Positions 8,577 to 17,665 of a stretch of DNA of 35,991 bases are shown here, piece by piece (position 1 is the first letter of the stretch; every line of letters begins with the position of its first letter). The notes below the pieces were generated by a model that was given only the letters and a program-made list of their open reading frames with translations, had not been told where the DNA came from and made no database searches. Origin of the DNA: an uncultured Veillonella sp. (GTDB lineage: Bacteria; Bacillota; Negativicutes; Veillonellales; Veillonellaceae); assembly GCA_934202215.1 (NCBI GenBank), contig CAKPXR010000011.1:1-35991 (forward strand), given 5' to 3'. Both the position numbers and the translations under genes were made by a program.

Positions 8577-9698
8577 ATGTCCAAACAATTAGCACCATTC
8601 CATTTTGATATCGTAGGTTCCTTCCTACGCCCTGCAGAATTAAAAGAAGCTCGTGAAGCTTTTACAAAAGGAAATATTACTAGAGAAGAATTAACAGCTG
8701 TTGAGGATCGTCTCATTACAGACCTCATTCAAAAACAAAAAGCTGCAGGTCTTCCTGTTATTACTGATGGTGAGTTCCGCCGTGCATACTGGCACTTAGA
8801 TTTCATGTGGGGATTCAATGGCGTAAAAGAAATTGAACTTGAACACGGTTATAAATTTGTTGGTCAAGAAACAGCGCCAGGCTCCCTCGCCCTTACTGGT
8901 AAGATTACAGGTACTAACCATCCATTTGTAGAGCATTTCAAATTTGTAAAACAATTTGAAGATGAGCATACTACAGCACGTCAAACCATCCCTGCTCCTT
9001 CCCAATTCTTAGCCGAATTATTCCGCGAAGATAATGGTATCACAACACGCTCTTTCTATCCTGACTTAGAAGATTTAATTCAAGACATTGCTGCTGCATA
9101 TCGTCAAGTAATTAAAGACCTCTATGAAGCTGGTTGCCGCAACATTCAATTTGACGATTGTACTTGGGGCATGTGCTGTGACCACGCATACTGGACTGGT
9201 CGTCAAAAAGATAAAAGCGTTACTATTGAAGGTGAAACCGCTAAGTACCTACGATTAAACAACTTAGCTCTTGAAGGTCGCCCTCATGACTTAGCATTCA
9301 CAACTCATGTATGCCGCGGCAATTACAACTCTACTTGGGCTGCTAGCGGTGGTTATGAACCAGTTGCACCAATTCTATTCGCCAAAGAAAATGTAGATGC
9401 ATATTATTTAGAATTTGATGATGACCGCTCTGGTGGCTTTGAACCATTGCGAGAAGTATCTCCTAATAAAAAGGTCGTATTAGGTCTTATTACATCTAAA
9501 CGCCCAGAATTAGAGGATAAAGAAGTTATTAAAAAACGTATTAAAGAAGCTACAAAATATATTCCACTTGAAAGACTTTGCCTATCTCCTCAATGTGGCT
9601 TTGCATCTTGTGAAATCGGCAACCAATTAACTGAAGAGGAACAATGGGCTAAACTTGCATTGGTTAAAGAAATAGCTCATGAGATTTGGGGTGATTAA
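8577..9698 (+). CDS. Cobalamin-independent methionine synthase-like zinc methyltransferase
   Basis: Homologue of the C-terminal catalytic barrel of MetE, of the short YxjG/YxjH type (373 aa, against about 750 for full MetE). Family members transfer a methyl group to a thiol such as homocysteine using a zinc ion. The ligand set is visible: H244 and C246 in TTHVCRG, E279 in YYLEFDD, and C340 in LSPQCGF. The MetE folate-binding N-terminal half is absent, so the methyl donor is unknown. The stop codon abuts the msrAB start codon, so the two are translationally coupled. Together they suggest methionine formation plus repair of oxidised methionine. I leave the symbol blank because the exact reaction is unproven. 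Confidence 0.88.
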   Translation: MSKQLAPFHFDIVGSFLRPAELKEAREAFTKGNITREELTAVEDRLITDLIQKQKAAGLPVITDGEFRRAYWHLDFMWGFNGVKEIELEHGYKFVGQETAPGSLALTGKITGTNHPFVEHFKFVKQFEDEHTTARQTIPAPSQFLAELFREDNGITTRSFYPDLEDLIQDIAAAYRQVIKDLYEAGCRNIQFDDCTWGMCCDHAYWTGRQKDKSVTIEGETAKYLRLNNLALEGRPHDLAFTTHVCRGNYNSTWAASGGYEPVAPILFAKENVDAYYLEFDDDRSGGFEPLREVSPNKKVVLGLITSKRPELEDKEVIKKRIKEATKYIPLERLCLSPQCGFASCEIGNQLTEEEQWAKLALVKEIAHEIWGD

Positions 9699-10637
9699 AT
9701 GAATGCGCACACTATATATTTAGGCGGCGGCTGTTTCTGGGGTCTACAAGGGTATATCAGAAAAATCACCGGCGTCCTTTCTACAGAAGTGGGCTATGCA
9801 AATGGCCCTACTGAAAATCCAAGTTACGAAGATGTTTGTCATGATAGTGGTCACGTGGAAGCTCTAAAAGTTACATACGATACAGATAAACTCTCCTTAG
9901 ATCATCTAATTCAATACTTTTTACGCGCTATCGATCCATTCAGTGTTAATAAACAAGGTGGTGATGTAGGTATTCAGTATCGAACAGGTATTTACTATAT
10001 AGATGACGCTGACGAGGCTATTATTGAAAACACCTTAGCTCGCGCACAATCCTTCGAAGGCAAGCCATTTGCCATTGAAGTATTACCTTTATCTAACTAC
10101 TACTCTGCAGAGGAATATCACCAAGATTACTTAGATAAAAATCCAACTGGCTATTGTCATATTCCACTAGGCTTATCTAACGAACCACTTATTGATGACA
10201 ATGCCTATAACAAACCATCCGAAAAGGATCTCAAAGCTTTATCTCCACAAGAGTTTGAAGTTACACAAAACTCAGCTACAGATGCTCCGTTTAGTCATGA
10301 ATTAACGGATGAGTTTAAATCAGGACTTTACGTAGATATCACTACAGGAGAACCCCTCTTTGTTTCGGCCCATAAATTTGAGTCTCACTGTGGTTGGCCC
10401 AGCTTCACAAAACCAATAGCGAAAGATGTTATCAAATACTACCAAGACGACTCTCATGGTATGAAATGTATTGAAGTACGTAGTCGTATCGGAAATGCTC
10501 ATTTGGGACATGTATTTGAAGATGGTCCTAATGGCTCACTTCGCTACTGCATTAATGGATCTGCTTTACGATTTATCTCTAAAGATGAATTAAAAGGCAC
10601 AAAATACGAATATCTAATTCCATATATTGAAGATTAA
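9699..10637 (+). CDS. msrAB: Bifunctional peptide methionine sulfoxide reductase MsrA/MsrB
   Basis: Repairs both S- and R-methionine sulfoxide in proteins. The MsrA domain (about 1-158) has the catalytic GCFWG (C12). The MsrB domain (about 195-310) has HCGWPSF (C231, likely resolving), the GNAHLGHVF core and the catalytic Cys in RYCIN (C284). The CxxC zinc pairs of many MsrB proteins are absent, a known variant. The start codon immediately follows the upstream stop codon, with the ribosome binding site inside the upstream gene. No signal peptide or lipobox is seen, so a cytoplasmic enzyme is most likely. A strong terminator ends the unit. Confidence 0.96.
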   Translation: MNAHTIYLGGGCFWGLQGYIRKITGVLSTEVGYANGPTENPSYEDVCHDSGHVEALKVTYDTDKLSLDHLIQYFLRAIDPFSVNKQGGDVGIQYRTGIYYIDDADEAIIENTLARAQSFEGKPFAIEVLPLSNYYSAEEYHQDYLDKNPTGYCHIPLGLSNEPLIDDNAYNKPSEKDLKALSPQEFEVTQNSATDAPFSHELTDEFKSGLYVDITTGEPLFVSAHKFESHCGWPSFTKPIAKDVIKYYQDDSHGMKCIEVRSRIGNAHLGHVFEDGPNGSLRYCINGSALRFISKDELKGTKYEYLIPYIED

Positions 10638-10642
10638 ATAGT

Positions 10643-10677
10643 AAAAGACGACTTATAAATATAAGTCGTCTTTTTTA
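10643..10677 (+). terminator. Terminator after msrAB
   Basis: Arms AAAAGACGACTTAT (10643-10656) and ATAAGTCGTCTTTT (10661-10674) with a T-run, starting 5 bases after the msrAB stop codon. Confidence 0.92.
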
Positions 10678-10792
10678 GTATATAAAATTTAAAACGAAAA
10701 AATATAGATAGTAAAATACGGATATATTCATTTACAAAATAAATCTAGTAATGCATACTATATTATTCTTTAAAGAGTAAAAATCTAATAAA

Positions 10793-10830
10793 TATCAAAA
10801 AAAGGATATATCTAATAGATATATCCTTTA
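10793..10830 (-). terminator. Terminator of the G5/3D-domain gene
   Basis: Arms AAAGGATATATCT (10801-10813) and AGATATATCCTTT (10817-10829). On the minus strand the stem is followed by TTTTTTT. It lies about 11 bases past the stop of the minus-strand gene. Confidence 0.9.
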
Positions 10831-10840
10831 AATCATCATA

Positions 10841-11818
10841 TTAGTCCAATACGTACACGGTAACGTCTTGGCGACCAAAGTCCATAGCCTCACCGTAAGA
10901 GTCCATTACAAGATCGATTTTATTACCCACAATAGCACCACCTGTATCGGCTGCAATAGCTTCACCGTAACCAGGAATAAATAAACGTGTGCCTAATGGA
11001 ATAACATCTGGGTCAACTGCTGCAATACCACGTACTGCAGGTACACCCGTTGCCGTAATACCAGCACCATCACCATCGCCAGCAAGGTAAGCAGAAGCTT
11101 CCATTACGATAGCACGAGATGAGCGACCTGCAATATTACGAGATGTAGTCACTTCACGAGTACCTTCTTTAATAATAGTAGGTACCATTTCGCGTTGTGT
11201 TACTTTAGATACGTCATTTGTTTTAATAACCGTACCATTACTATATAATGTTTCACGTTGAACTCGTTCTAAACCAGGTTGACCAACTTGAACAACCTCT
11301 TCTTCACCTTGTGCCATCGTATCATCTTTTTGTCGGATTACTTGAATAGCAATTTCTTGATCTACTGTGGACAAAGAGCGGCTTGTTACTTGTGCAATTG
11401 TGATATGTGTACCACTTAATACAGAACCATTTGCATCGCCTACTACGGCATAGTTTGGCATTTTAAAGCCCAATTCGTTAGCAACGCCTTGTGCAGTAGT
11501 TTCTGTAGTGAAAACAGCTCTAGTTTTACCATTAACAGTTACATAAACTGGAATAGCACGCACAACGGTTAATGTTGTGCCATTTTGAACAGATGTTGAG
11601 CTGGAAATAACTTTATCGTTTGGATTTAATTTAACCCCAGCATCGCGAACGATACCTTCGTTAGAATTTAAATGTGTTCTAACAGTGTGTGCTGCACCAT
11701 CTACCATAACGGTAACGGTTTTATCATTATAAGAAAAACCTGTCATAGTTACAGCTGTTACAATTAATCCTGCAACAACAGACGAAATATATCGTTTGTG
11801 TGTCTTATGAATTCTCAT
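10841..11818 (-). CDS. G5 and 3D domain cell-wall protein (YabE/Rpf-like)
   Basis: Predicted exported wall-active protein. Residues 1-31 form a basic N terminus and one hydrophobic segment (signal anchor or signal peptide). Two DUF348 (YabE-type) repeats follow at about 34-75 and 88-135, a G5 domain at about 150-225 and a C-terminal 3D domain at about 240-325. The 3D domain keeps its aspartates (VDPDVIPLG, AADTGG, IDLVMDS) and is related to MltA-type double-psi barrels that cleave or bind glycan strands. The architecture is that of B. subtilis YabE and resembles resuscitation-promoting factors. The gene has its own good promoter and terminator. Enzymatic activity is inferred from the fold family, not shown here. 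Confidence 0.88.
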   Translation of the reverse strand: MRIHKTHKRYISSVVAGLIVTAVTMTGFSYNDKTVTVMVDGAAHTVRTHLNSNEGIVRDAGVKLNPNDKVISSSTSVQNGTTLTVVRAIPVYVTVNGKTRAVFTTETTAQGVANELGFKMPNYAVVGDANGSVLSGTHITIAQVTSRSLSTVDQEIAIQVIRQKDDTMAQGEEEVVQVGQPGLERVQRETLYSNGTVIKTNDVSKVTQREMVPTIIKEGTREVTTSRNIAGRSSRAIVMEASAYLAGDGDGAGITATGVPAVRGIAAVDPDVIPLGTRLFIPGYGEAIAADTGGAIVGNKIDLVMDSYGEAMDFGRQDVTVYVLD

Positions 11819-11844
11819 ATTGTAATCCCTCCTGTAATGTCATT

Positions 11845-11874
11845 ATTCTACTACAGATAGATATAACCTGTCAA
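11845..11874 (-). promoter_or_regulatory. Sigma-A-type promoter of the G5/3D gene
   Basis: On the minus strand, a perfect TTGACA (11869-11874) is followed after 18 bases by TAGAAT (11845-11850). This gives a short leader before the AGGAGG-type site and the ATG at 11818. It is the best-matching promoter in the window. Confidence 0.75.
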
Positions 11875-11879
11875 ACAAG

Positions 11880-12160
11880 AAAGGTTAACAATAACCAATA
11901 AACCCATATATTTACTGCATTTTTAATAATTATATTTTATATATTTTCTATAAAAGTCCACTGTATGCGTACACATCTATATTTTTTAATACTATACAAT
12001 ATATTCCGAATTGTGCACATATATACGATACTACTACTATATATAGTATGTAACCTTTTTTTATAACTTAAATTGTATTTTTATGTGTTTTTGAATTGTT
12101 ACCAAAATTTCCTACATATCAAAAAACTTCATTTTTAGCTCATTTTTAAATATATATGTA
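11880..12160. other. AT-rich gap between ppk1 and the G5/3D gene
   Basis: About 280 bases with no ORF, tRNA-like fold or GC-rich structure that I can recognise. It contains only short AT palindromes (such as ACTATATATAGT near 12040) and homopolymer-like runs. Confidence 0.35.
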
Positions 12161-12163
12161 CAC

Positions 12164-12193
12164 AAAAAGGCCTGTAAAAACAGGCCTTTTTAC
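12164..12193. terminator. Terminator of the ppx-ppx-ppk operon
   Basis: Arms AAAAAGGCCTG (12164-12174) and CAGGCCTTTTT (12181-12191) with a 6-base loop and T5 on both strands, about 50 bases beyond the ppk1 stop. Confidence 0.9.
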
Positions 12194-12244
12194 TATTGTA
12201 TAAATGTATTAAAATTCATTAATCAACACACCGTGATAATTTCA

Positions 12245-14362
12245 TCATCTACTCATCTTAAACATTGGTTGCAAACGCTCAATTACGGTCATCGATTCTT
12301 TATGCTCTTGTGCAATAGCTGATTCCATAAATTCCTCTTGAGCAGAAATGGGATGTTCTCTGTCATTAATTTTACGGTATGAACCATCTACTCGCATAAT
12401 ATGAGCTTTTAAGGTATCTTCCAAATACAAATCTAAAATACCTTTAACGCGCTCCTTATGTCGTTTATCTTCAATAGGAATCATGAGTTCTACACGTTCA
12501 TTTAAATTTCGTGGCATCCAGTCTGCACTAGATAAGAATAAACTTTCATTTCCTCCATTACGAAAATAAAATAACCGATGATGTTCTAAAAATCGCCCTA
12601 CTATTGAGCGGACCGTTATATTATCACTTACACCTACTATTCCCGGCCGTAGTGTACAAATACCACGAACAATAAGATCAATACGGACCCCCGCAGCAGA
12701 AGCTTCATATAATTTAGCAATAACTTCTTTATCGAGCAACGAGTTCATTTTGCCAATGATATATGCCTCTTCTCCCTGTTTGGCAAATTCTATTTCACGG
12801 TCAATTAATTCCATTATCTTTTCCCGCAAATTTAAAGGAGCTACAATAAATTTATTCCAAATAGGAGGATCGGAATAGCCAGAAATTAAATTAAAGAAAC
12901 GAGATGCATCATCACCATACTCATCATTACACGTAAATATACCACAGTCAGTATACATTCGAGCTGTCTTGCCATTATAATTACCTGTAGCTAGATGAAC
13001 ATAACGTCTAATACCGGCATCTTCCCTGCGAACAACCATAGTAATCTTGGAATGAGTTTTAAGCCCTTTTAAGCCATAAATAACATGACAGCCCGCCTTT
13101 TCTAGTCGGCGTGCCATATGAATATTATTTTCTTCATCAAACCGTGCTTTAACCTCCATAAGTACGGTTACTTGCTTTCCATTATCAGCCGCTTTTATAA
13201 GCGATGCTATAATAGGGGAATCGCCACTGACGCGATATAAAGTTTGTTTAATAGCCAATACATCAGGGTCTGTAGCTGCTTGTGCTATAAATTGTTCTAC
13301 TACCGCAAAAGACTCAAAGGGATGATGAACAAATAAATCTTGCTTTCCAATGACAGAGAATAAACTTTCCCCTTCATGATCTACTAATTCACTAGGAAGT
13401 TTAGGCTCAAACGGAGTATAACGAAGATGATCAAGACCTGGATAGTTGCAGAAGTCAAAATACATACGACAATCAAGATGACCATCGATACGATATACGT
13501 CCTTTGGCTCTAATTCAACACTAGTAAGTATAAAGTCTAATAAATTATCCTTTATATCTCCACACACCTCTAACCGTACCGCATCACCACGACGTCGACG
13601 ACGTAAAGAAGCTTCTACCTCAGAAAGCAAATCTGTTGCTTCTTCTTCATCAATTTCTAAATCTGCGTCACGCGTGATACGGAACACCATAAAATCTTCA
13701 ATACCATAACCTTGGAAGAATTGAGTAGCGTAATATGTAATCACGTCTTCTAAATACACAAAACGATGCTCTTTATTACTACGACTGGGTATTTCAATTA
13801 TACGATTTAGTACAGAAGGAATTGGTAAGATCGCGATTTTATAATCTTTTGTACCATCTGGTAATACTTGAAAAATGCGTATAATTGCATTGATAGTATG
13901 GTTTGTTAAAAATGGGAACGGATGACCAGAATCAACAGCTAAAGGTGTTACAACTGGATAAATATGTTCTTCAAAATAGTGGCGTAGCCAAGCCTTTGAT
14001 TTTACATCTAATTGATCTGGATAGGTAAAATAAAATCCATGAGATTCTAATTCAGACAATACATTCTTTAGATATGTACTTTGCATCGATACCAGGCGCT
14101 GTACAGACTCATCAATAGCCTTTAACTGTGCCTTAGCATCCATATGGGCCGCATCATACTTAACAATGCCATTGACCACTTGATGACGTAACCCAGCTAC
14201 ACGAATCATAAAAAACTCATCTAAATTAGAACTCGCAATAGCAATAAATCGAAGTCGCTCTAATAAAGGAGTATTGGTATCAATAGACTCTAATAAAACG
14301 CGCTGATTAAATTTTAACCAAGACAATTCACGGTTAAAATAATACTTTGCATTATTGAACAT
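12245..14362 (-). CDS. ppk1: Polyphosphate kinase 1
   Basis: Makes long-chain polyphosphate from ATP, reversibly. The 705 aa protein has the N-terminal region, a central dimer region and the two PLD-like catalytic halves. The phosphorylated histidine is H437 in LKTHSKI, and the second HKD-type histidine is H594 in LEHHRLF. HLATGNYN (456-463) is the conserved motif between them. The gene is last in a three-gene operon and overlaps the upstream Ppx-like gene by 11 bases, which indicates translational coupling of synthesis with a degrading or sensing partner. The length matches the family and nothing is missing. Confidence 0.97.
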   Translation of the reverse strand: MFNNAKYYFNRELSWLKFNQRVLLESIDTNTPLLERLRFIAIASSNLDEFFMIRVAGLRHQVVNGIVKYDAAHMDAKAQLKAIDESVQRLVSMQSTYLKNVLSELESHGFYFTYPDQLDVKSKAWLRHYFEEHIYPVVTPLAVDSGHPFPFLTNHTINAIIRIFQVLPDGTKDYKIAILPIPSVLNRIIEIPSRSNKEHRFVYLEDVITYYATQFFQGYGIEDFMVFRITRDADLEIDEEEATDLLSEVEASLRRRRRGDAVRLEVCGDIKDNLLDFILTSVELEPKDVYRIDGHLDCRMYFDFCNYPGLDHLRYTPFEPKLPSELVDHEGESLFSVIGKQDLFVHHPFESFAVVEQFIAQAATDPDVLAIKQTLYRVSGDSPIIASLIKAADNGKQVTVLMEVKARFDEENNIHMARRLEKAGCHVIYGLKGLKTHSKITMVVRREDAGIRRYVHLATGNYNGKTARMYTDCGIFTCNDEYGDDASRFFNLISGYSDPPIWNKFIVAPLNLREKIMELIDREIEFAKQGEEAYIIGKMNSLLDKEVIAKLYEASAAGVRIDLIVRGICTLRPGIVGVSDNITVRSIVGRFLEHHRLFYFRNGGNESLFLSSADWMPRNLNERVELMIPIEDKRHKERVKGILDLYLEDTLKAHIMRVDGSYRKINDREHPISAQEEFMESAIAQEHKESMTVIERLQPMFKMSR

Positions 14363-15917
14363 GGCGACTCCCTCCCCTTACTAGCACAATTTCCATGCCA
14401 AACACCTCTGTAAAATATTCCGAATCACGGTCAAAGGTCCACCATTCTAACGAAATATCTTCATTAGTACGACAGAATACATATAATACATTATCTCGCT
14501 CTTCTAATGTAACTTCAGATATTTTTTGATTACTACCCGCATCGAGTGCACAAGCGACACGAATGATAGCTACTAGCTTAGTAACTTGAATTTTTTGTAA
14601 TTCCGTTAATGCATCGAAATACGCATCATCATCATTTGGAGTTCCCTTGTAGTGGTAATAAACAACATTTGCGACCACTTGTTTTTCTTCTTCTGTAAGG
14701 CCAAATATATCAGTACCCATTACAATGTGATATGCATGCTCCCCATGATTTCGTAAATTAACGAACTTACCAACAGAACATAGAATAGCTGCTATACGAC
14801 ATAAATATCCCCACCGTTCTGGTAATCCTTTATGTCGTAATACTTTACAGAATAAGGAACTAAATCGTTCTACCTCCTCATCATGAATAGGATCAGTATG
14901 GTATCTTGCAGCAACAGCACGCGCTAACTGTGCATTCTGTTCACGTAATTGATACATAAATGGGTTATTCTCTGCCTCTACACCATAGAACCAACTAATG
15001 CCTTGAGAAAATGAAAAACTACTAAAAATTAATGATTTAGGCTCTATAGCTGTAATAATTTCATTAAATAAAATCATGGTAGGCATTAAAATATTAGCCT
15101 TATATTCAGGTAATTTATACCGATTCATCAACTTCGTAGCTGTTACACCATCAAATGAGTTGACAAGACCTTTAAAGCGTTCTGGCTCAACAGTAATGAT
15201 ATCTTCTTTGTTATTTTTTTGCCCCATTAAATGAGTCATATATTGCGCTTCATCGCCAGATAGAACAATACTATCAATGTTAAAAGTTTGTAGTTCTTCA
15301 CGGAGAGGCCCTATCATACGATGTAAATATTCTGTAATAGCCCTTGGAAATGATATGGAAGATCGTTGATTTCGATTAAATGACTCCATAACACGTAATG
15401 AGCCGCTATGCATATTACGTTGAAATAACAAGTTTTCACCACGCCAGACCGTTAACCCCACCCCACCAGATGTGATATCTAAGAATAATGTTGCCTTTGT
15501 AGGATCTGTTAGTTGATATTGATGCGTCATCTTGTAGTATAGCAAAGCATATTTGTAATATACCTCTTTCGGCATATCGATGACCTCAACGCGCATTCCC
15601 GTTTGAATATAAATTTGATCTAGAATACTACGACGATTAACAGCTTCGCGTATTACGGTTGTACCATATAGTCTAGACCGGCTCACACCGTAATCTGCCA
15701 TTAATTGTTTATATCCTTTTAAAATATGGCAAATTTCTTCAATTGTTTTGAAGCTCAAGCGAGATGTTTGAAATAGTTCCTCCCCAAATGTTACCTCTCT
15801 CGCTGCATAGTCGATAACACGTACATCGTCTATTCCTTTATATTCTAATATGGTTATACTCATGCTACTAGATCCTACATGTAGTACTGCATATCGTAAT
15901 GTTTTTGGTAATGTCAT
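14352..15917 (-). CDS. Degenerate Ppx/GppA-like protein (probable pseudoenzyme)
   Basis: 521 aa, the same length and domain plan as its upstream neighbour (sugar-kinase-like phosphatase domain, then an HD-type helical domain), but the key motifs are eroded. The first phosphate-binding motif reads HVGSSSM (13-19) where the neighbour has DLGSNSV. The second reads DITSGGVGL (147-155) in place of DLGGASTE. The region with the catalytic glutamate reads MPKEVYY against GEEEARL. The HD pair of the C-terminal domain is replaced by CS in ILCSVGK (378-384). The reading frame is intact and overlaps both neighbours (1 and 11 bases), so it is maintained. I infer a regulatory or scaffolding role in polyphosphate control. 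Distant Ppx activity is not excluded. Confidence 0.82.
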   Translation of the reverse strand: MTLPKTLRYAVLHVGSSSMSITILEYKGIDDVRVIDYAAREVTFGEELFQTSRLSFKTIEEICHILKGYKQLMADYGVSRSRLYGTTVIREAVNRRSILDQIYIQTGMRVEVIDMPKEVYYKYALLYYKMTHQYQLTDPTKATLFLDITSGGVGLTVWRGENLLFQRNMHSGSLRVMESFNRNQRSSISFPRAITEYLHRMIGPLREELQTFNIDSIVLSGDEAQYMTHLMGQKNNKEDIITVEPERFKGLVNSFDGVTATKLMNRYKLPEYKANILMPTMILFNEIITAIEPKSLIFSSFSFSQGISWFYGVEAENNPFMYQLREQNAQLARAVAARYHTDPIHDEEVERFSSLFCKVLRHKGLPERWGYLCRIAAILCSVGKFVNLRNHGEHAYHIVMGTDIFGLTEEEKQVVANVVYYHYKGTPNDDDAYFDALTELQKIQVTKLVAIIRVACALDAGSNQKISEVTLEERDNVLYVFCRTNEDISLEWWTFDRDSEYFTEVFGMEIVLVRGGSRHVQ

Positions 15918-17464
15918 TATGCCTCCTTACGAGCTTCATGCCATTCGATTTCTAAGGATTTCTTAAATTCTTTTTTAAAAGATTTTGAAAGTTTTTCTAC
16001 AGCAGCTTTTGTGACACTCACATCGCGCCCTTCAATATAAAATACCTTTATCGCTACACTTGTGTATTTAATATTTACCTCTAAATGATTGATAAATTGT
16101 TCATGACTTTCATCAAGAGCTTCTGCAATCGCCAAAATAATAGAAAGCTTTTGACCTAACAAGCGTTGTTCTTGATCCAGTAATTTGCCATATAAAAAAT
16201 TCTTATATTCTTTTGGTGTTAATCCATGAGAATTCATCACAAGAAATGCACTAAATGCTTGCTCAACATGAGAAATACCGTACAAATTACTATTGACGAG
16301 CATATAGCAGCCATGCCGCGCATGACTATAATAATTTACCCGTTTACCTATATCATGTAACAATCCCGCAGCAATCAAACATCGTCTAAAATTCTTATCT
16401 GCCTTATGGAGTGGTTCTAATACATCATATAAAGTGGTGGCTAATTTTGTAATATATTTCGCATGCACGAGCTCGTGCTTAGTCATACCTAATAGTACAT
16501 TCTCTGCAGAATGAACTAAAATATCATCGATAATAGAATTCCCTCCTAAATAGTGCTTACCGTAATAATCGTAGAATAAACCTTCACGCAAACCACACCC
16601 ACCCACAACAAGGGTTTTAGCATTTACATAGTTAAACAGCTCATCCACTATAGTGAGTCCTGCAATAATAATATCTGCACGTTCCGATGATAATCCACTA
16701 ATTTTTTTACGAGCCTCTAAGGATTTACCCTTCACATCTTCTAAGATTTCGTGAAATCTATGATATGGCAACTCATAGTTATGTAGTTTCGTAATGGGAT
16801 ATGATAGCTTACGTTGGTCTATTTTCGCAATATTACGAGCTGTACCACCAATGCCTAATAGAGGAAGTTTCACATTATGAAGCCAAGAATGTTCCTTAAT
16901 GGTTTTCTTTACGGCTTTCGTCATTTTTTCTAATTCTTTAGTAGTATACTCATCTCCCTTTTGATAGGTTCCCGTTAAAGTTAGTGCTCCAATAGGTATG
17001 CTAACGGCTTTCACAATCTGTCTATTTTTTACGAGTGTAACCTCAGTACTAGCACCGCCTAAATCAAAAATAATAAAATCTTTGAGACCAATCGTATTAA
17101 TTACCCCAAGAAATCCAAGTCGAGCCTCTTCTTCACCAGCAATACATTCTAAATCAAGCCCAGTTCGCTCTTTTACAACTTTAATAAAAGTATTCCCATT
17201 TTTAGCTAAACGTACTGCAGCTGTAGCAACGGCTTTTATGGTATCTACTTCCATAGCCTCTGCCATATGAACAAAGGCTTTTAAAGAGCGCAACGAACGC
17301 TCCATGGCCTCATTGGTTAATTCGTGAGTGCCCCACATATTTTCACTAAGGCGCACACTATTTTTTTCTTGATATATCAATCTATAGCTACCCGTTTTAG
17401 AAATCTCATAAATGACAAATCTAACAGAGTTAGAACCTAAATCTATAAATGCAATCCGTTTCAT
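15917..17464 (-). CDS. ppx: Exopolyphosphatase / guanosine pentaphosphatase with HD domain
   Basis: Ppx/GppA-family hydrolase that removes terminal phosphates from polyphosphate or converts pppGpp to ppGpp. The actin-like fold motifs are intact: FIDLGSNSVRF (7-17), GEEEARLGF (about 110-118), FDLGGASTEV (133-142) and GIGGTARN (204-211). The C-terminal third carries an HD motif, GLLHDIGKR (367-375), as in the longer Ppx group (515 aa; a short Ppx is about 300). It is the first gene of the ppx, ppx-like, ppk1 operon and joins the next gene by a one-base TAATG overlap. Which substrate it prefers cannot be told from sequence. Confidence 0.93.
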   Translation of the reverse strand: MKRIAFIDLGSNSVRFVIYEISKTGSYRLIYQEKNSVRLSENMWGTHELTNEAMERSLRSLKAFVHMAEAMEVDTIKAVATAAVRLAKNGNTFIKVVKERTGLDLECIAGEEEARLGFLGVINTIGLKDFIIFDLGGASTEVTLVKNRQIVKAVSIPIGALTLTGTYQKGDEYTTKELEKMTKAVKKTIKEHSWLHNVKLPLLGIGGTARNIAKIDQRKLSYPITKLHNYELPYHRFHEILEDVKGKSLEARKKISGLSSERADIIIAGLTIVDELFNYVNAKTLVVGGCGLREGLFYDYYGKHYLGGNSIIDDILVHSAENVLLGMTKHELVHAKYITKLATTLYDVLEPLHKADKNFRRCLIAAGLLHDIGKRVNYYSHARHGCYMLVNSNLYGISHVEQAFSAFLVMNSHGLTPKEYKNFLYGKLLDQEQRLLGQKLSIILAIAEALDESHEQFINHLEVNIKYTSVAIKVFYIEGRDVSVTKAAVEKLSKSFKKEFKKSLEIEWHEARKEA

Positions 17465-17508
17465 GCTACTACCCTCATCTTACTTTGTGTTCAGTATGAA
17501 TATACTTT

Positions 17509-17520
17509 AGTATACCATAG
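17509..17520 (-). promoter_or_regulatory. Extended -10 promoter of the polyphosphate operon
   Basis: On the minus strand TGGTATACT (TATACT at 17509-17514) forms an extended -10 element about 45 bases upstream of the ppx start. No good -35 box is seen. Its upstream edge touches the terminator hairpin of the preceding tatD unit. Confidence 0.45.
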
Positions 17521-17521
17521 A

Positions 17522-17560
17522 AAAACGCGATTCTCACTGATGCCGGAGAATCGCGTTTTA
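17522..17560 (-). terminator. Terminator downstream of tatD
   Basis: Arms AAAACGCGATTCTC (17522-17535) and GAGAATCGCGTTTT (17546-17559) form a 14-bp stem; T5 follows on the minus strand. It lies about 105 bases past the tatD stop and just in front of the ppx promoter. Confidence 0.85.
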
Positions 17561-17665
17561 ATTTATCATTTTAAAAGTTTATAAGAATTATTCTAACATC
17601 CAAACTAAGGCTATTATAAATTTACTAATATTATTTACGAGCCTCTATATTTATGGGCATCAAAA

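Noticed and set aside
12003..12016. Single PurBox-like site ATATTCCGAATTGT
   Set aside because: It has no inverted partner within the expected distance and no purine gene beside it, so it is probably chance in AT-rich DNA.
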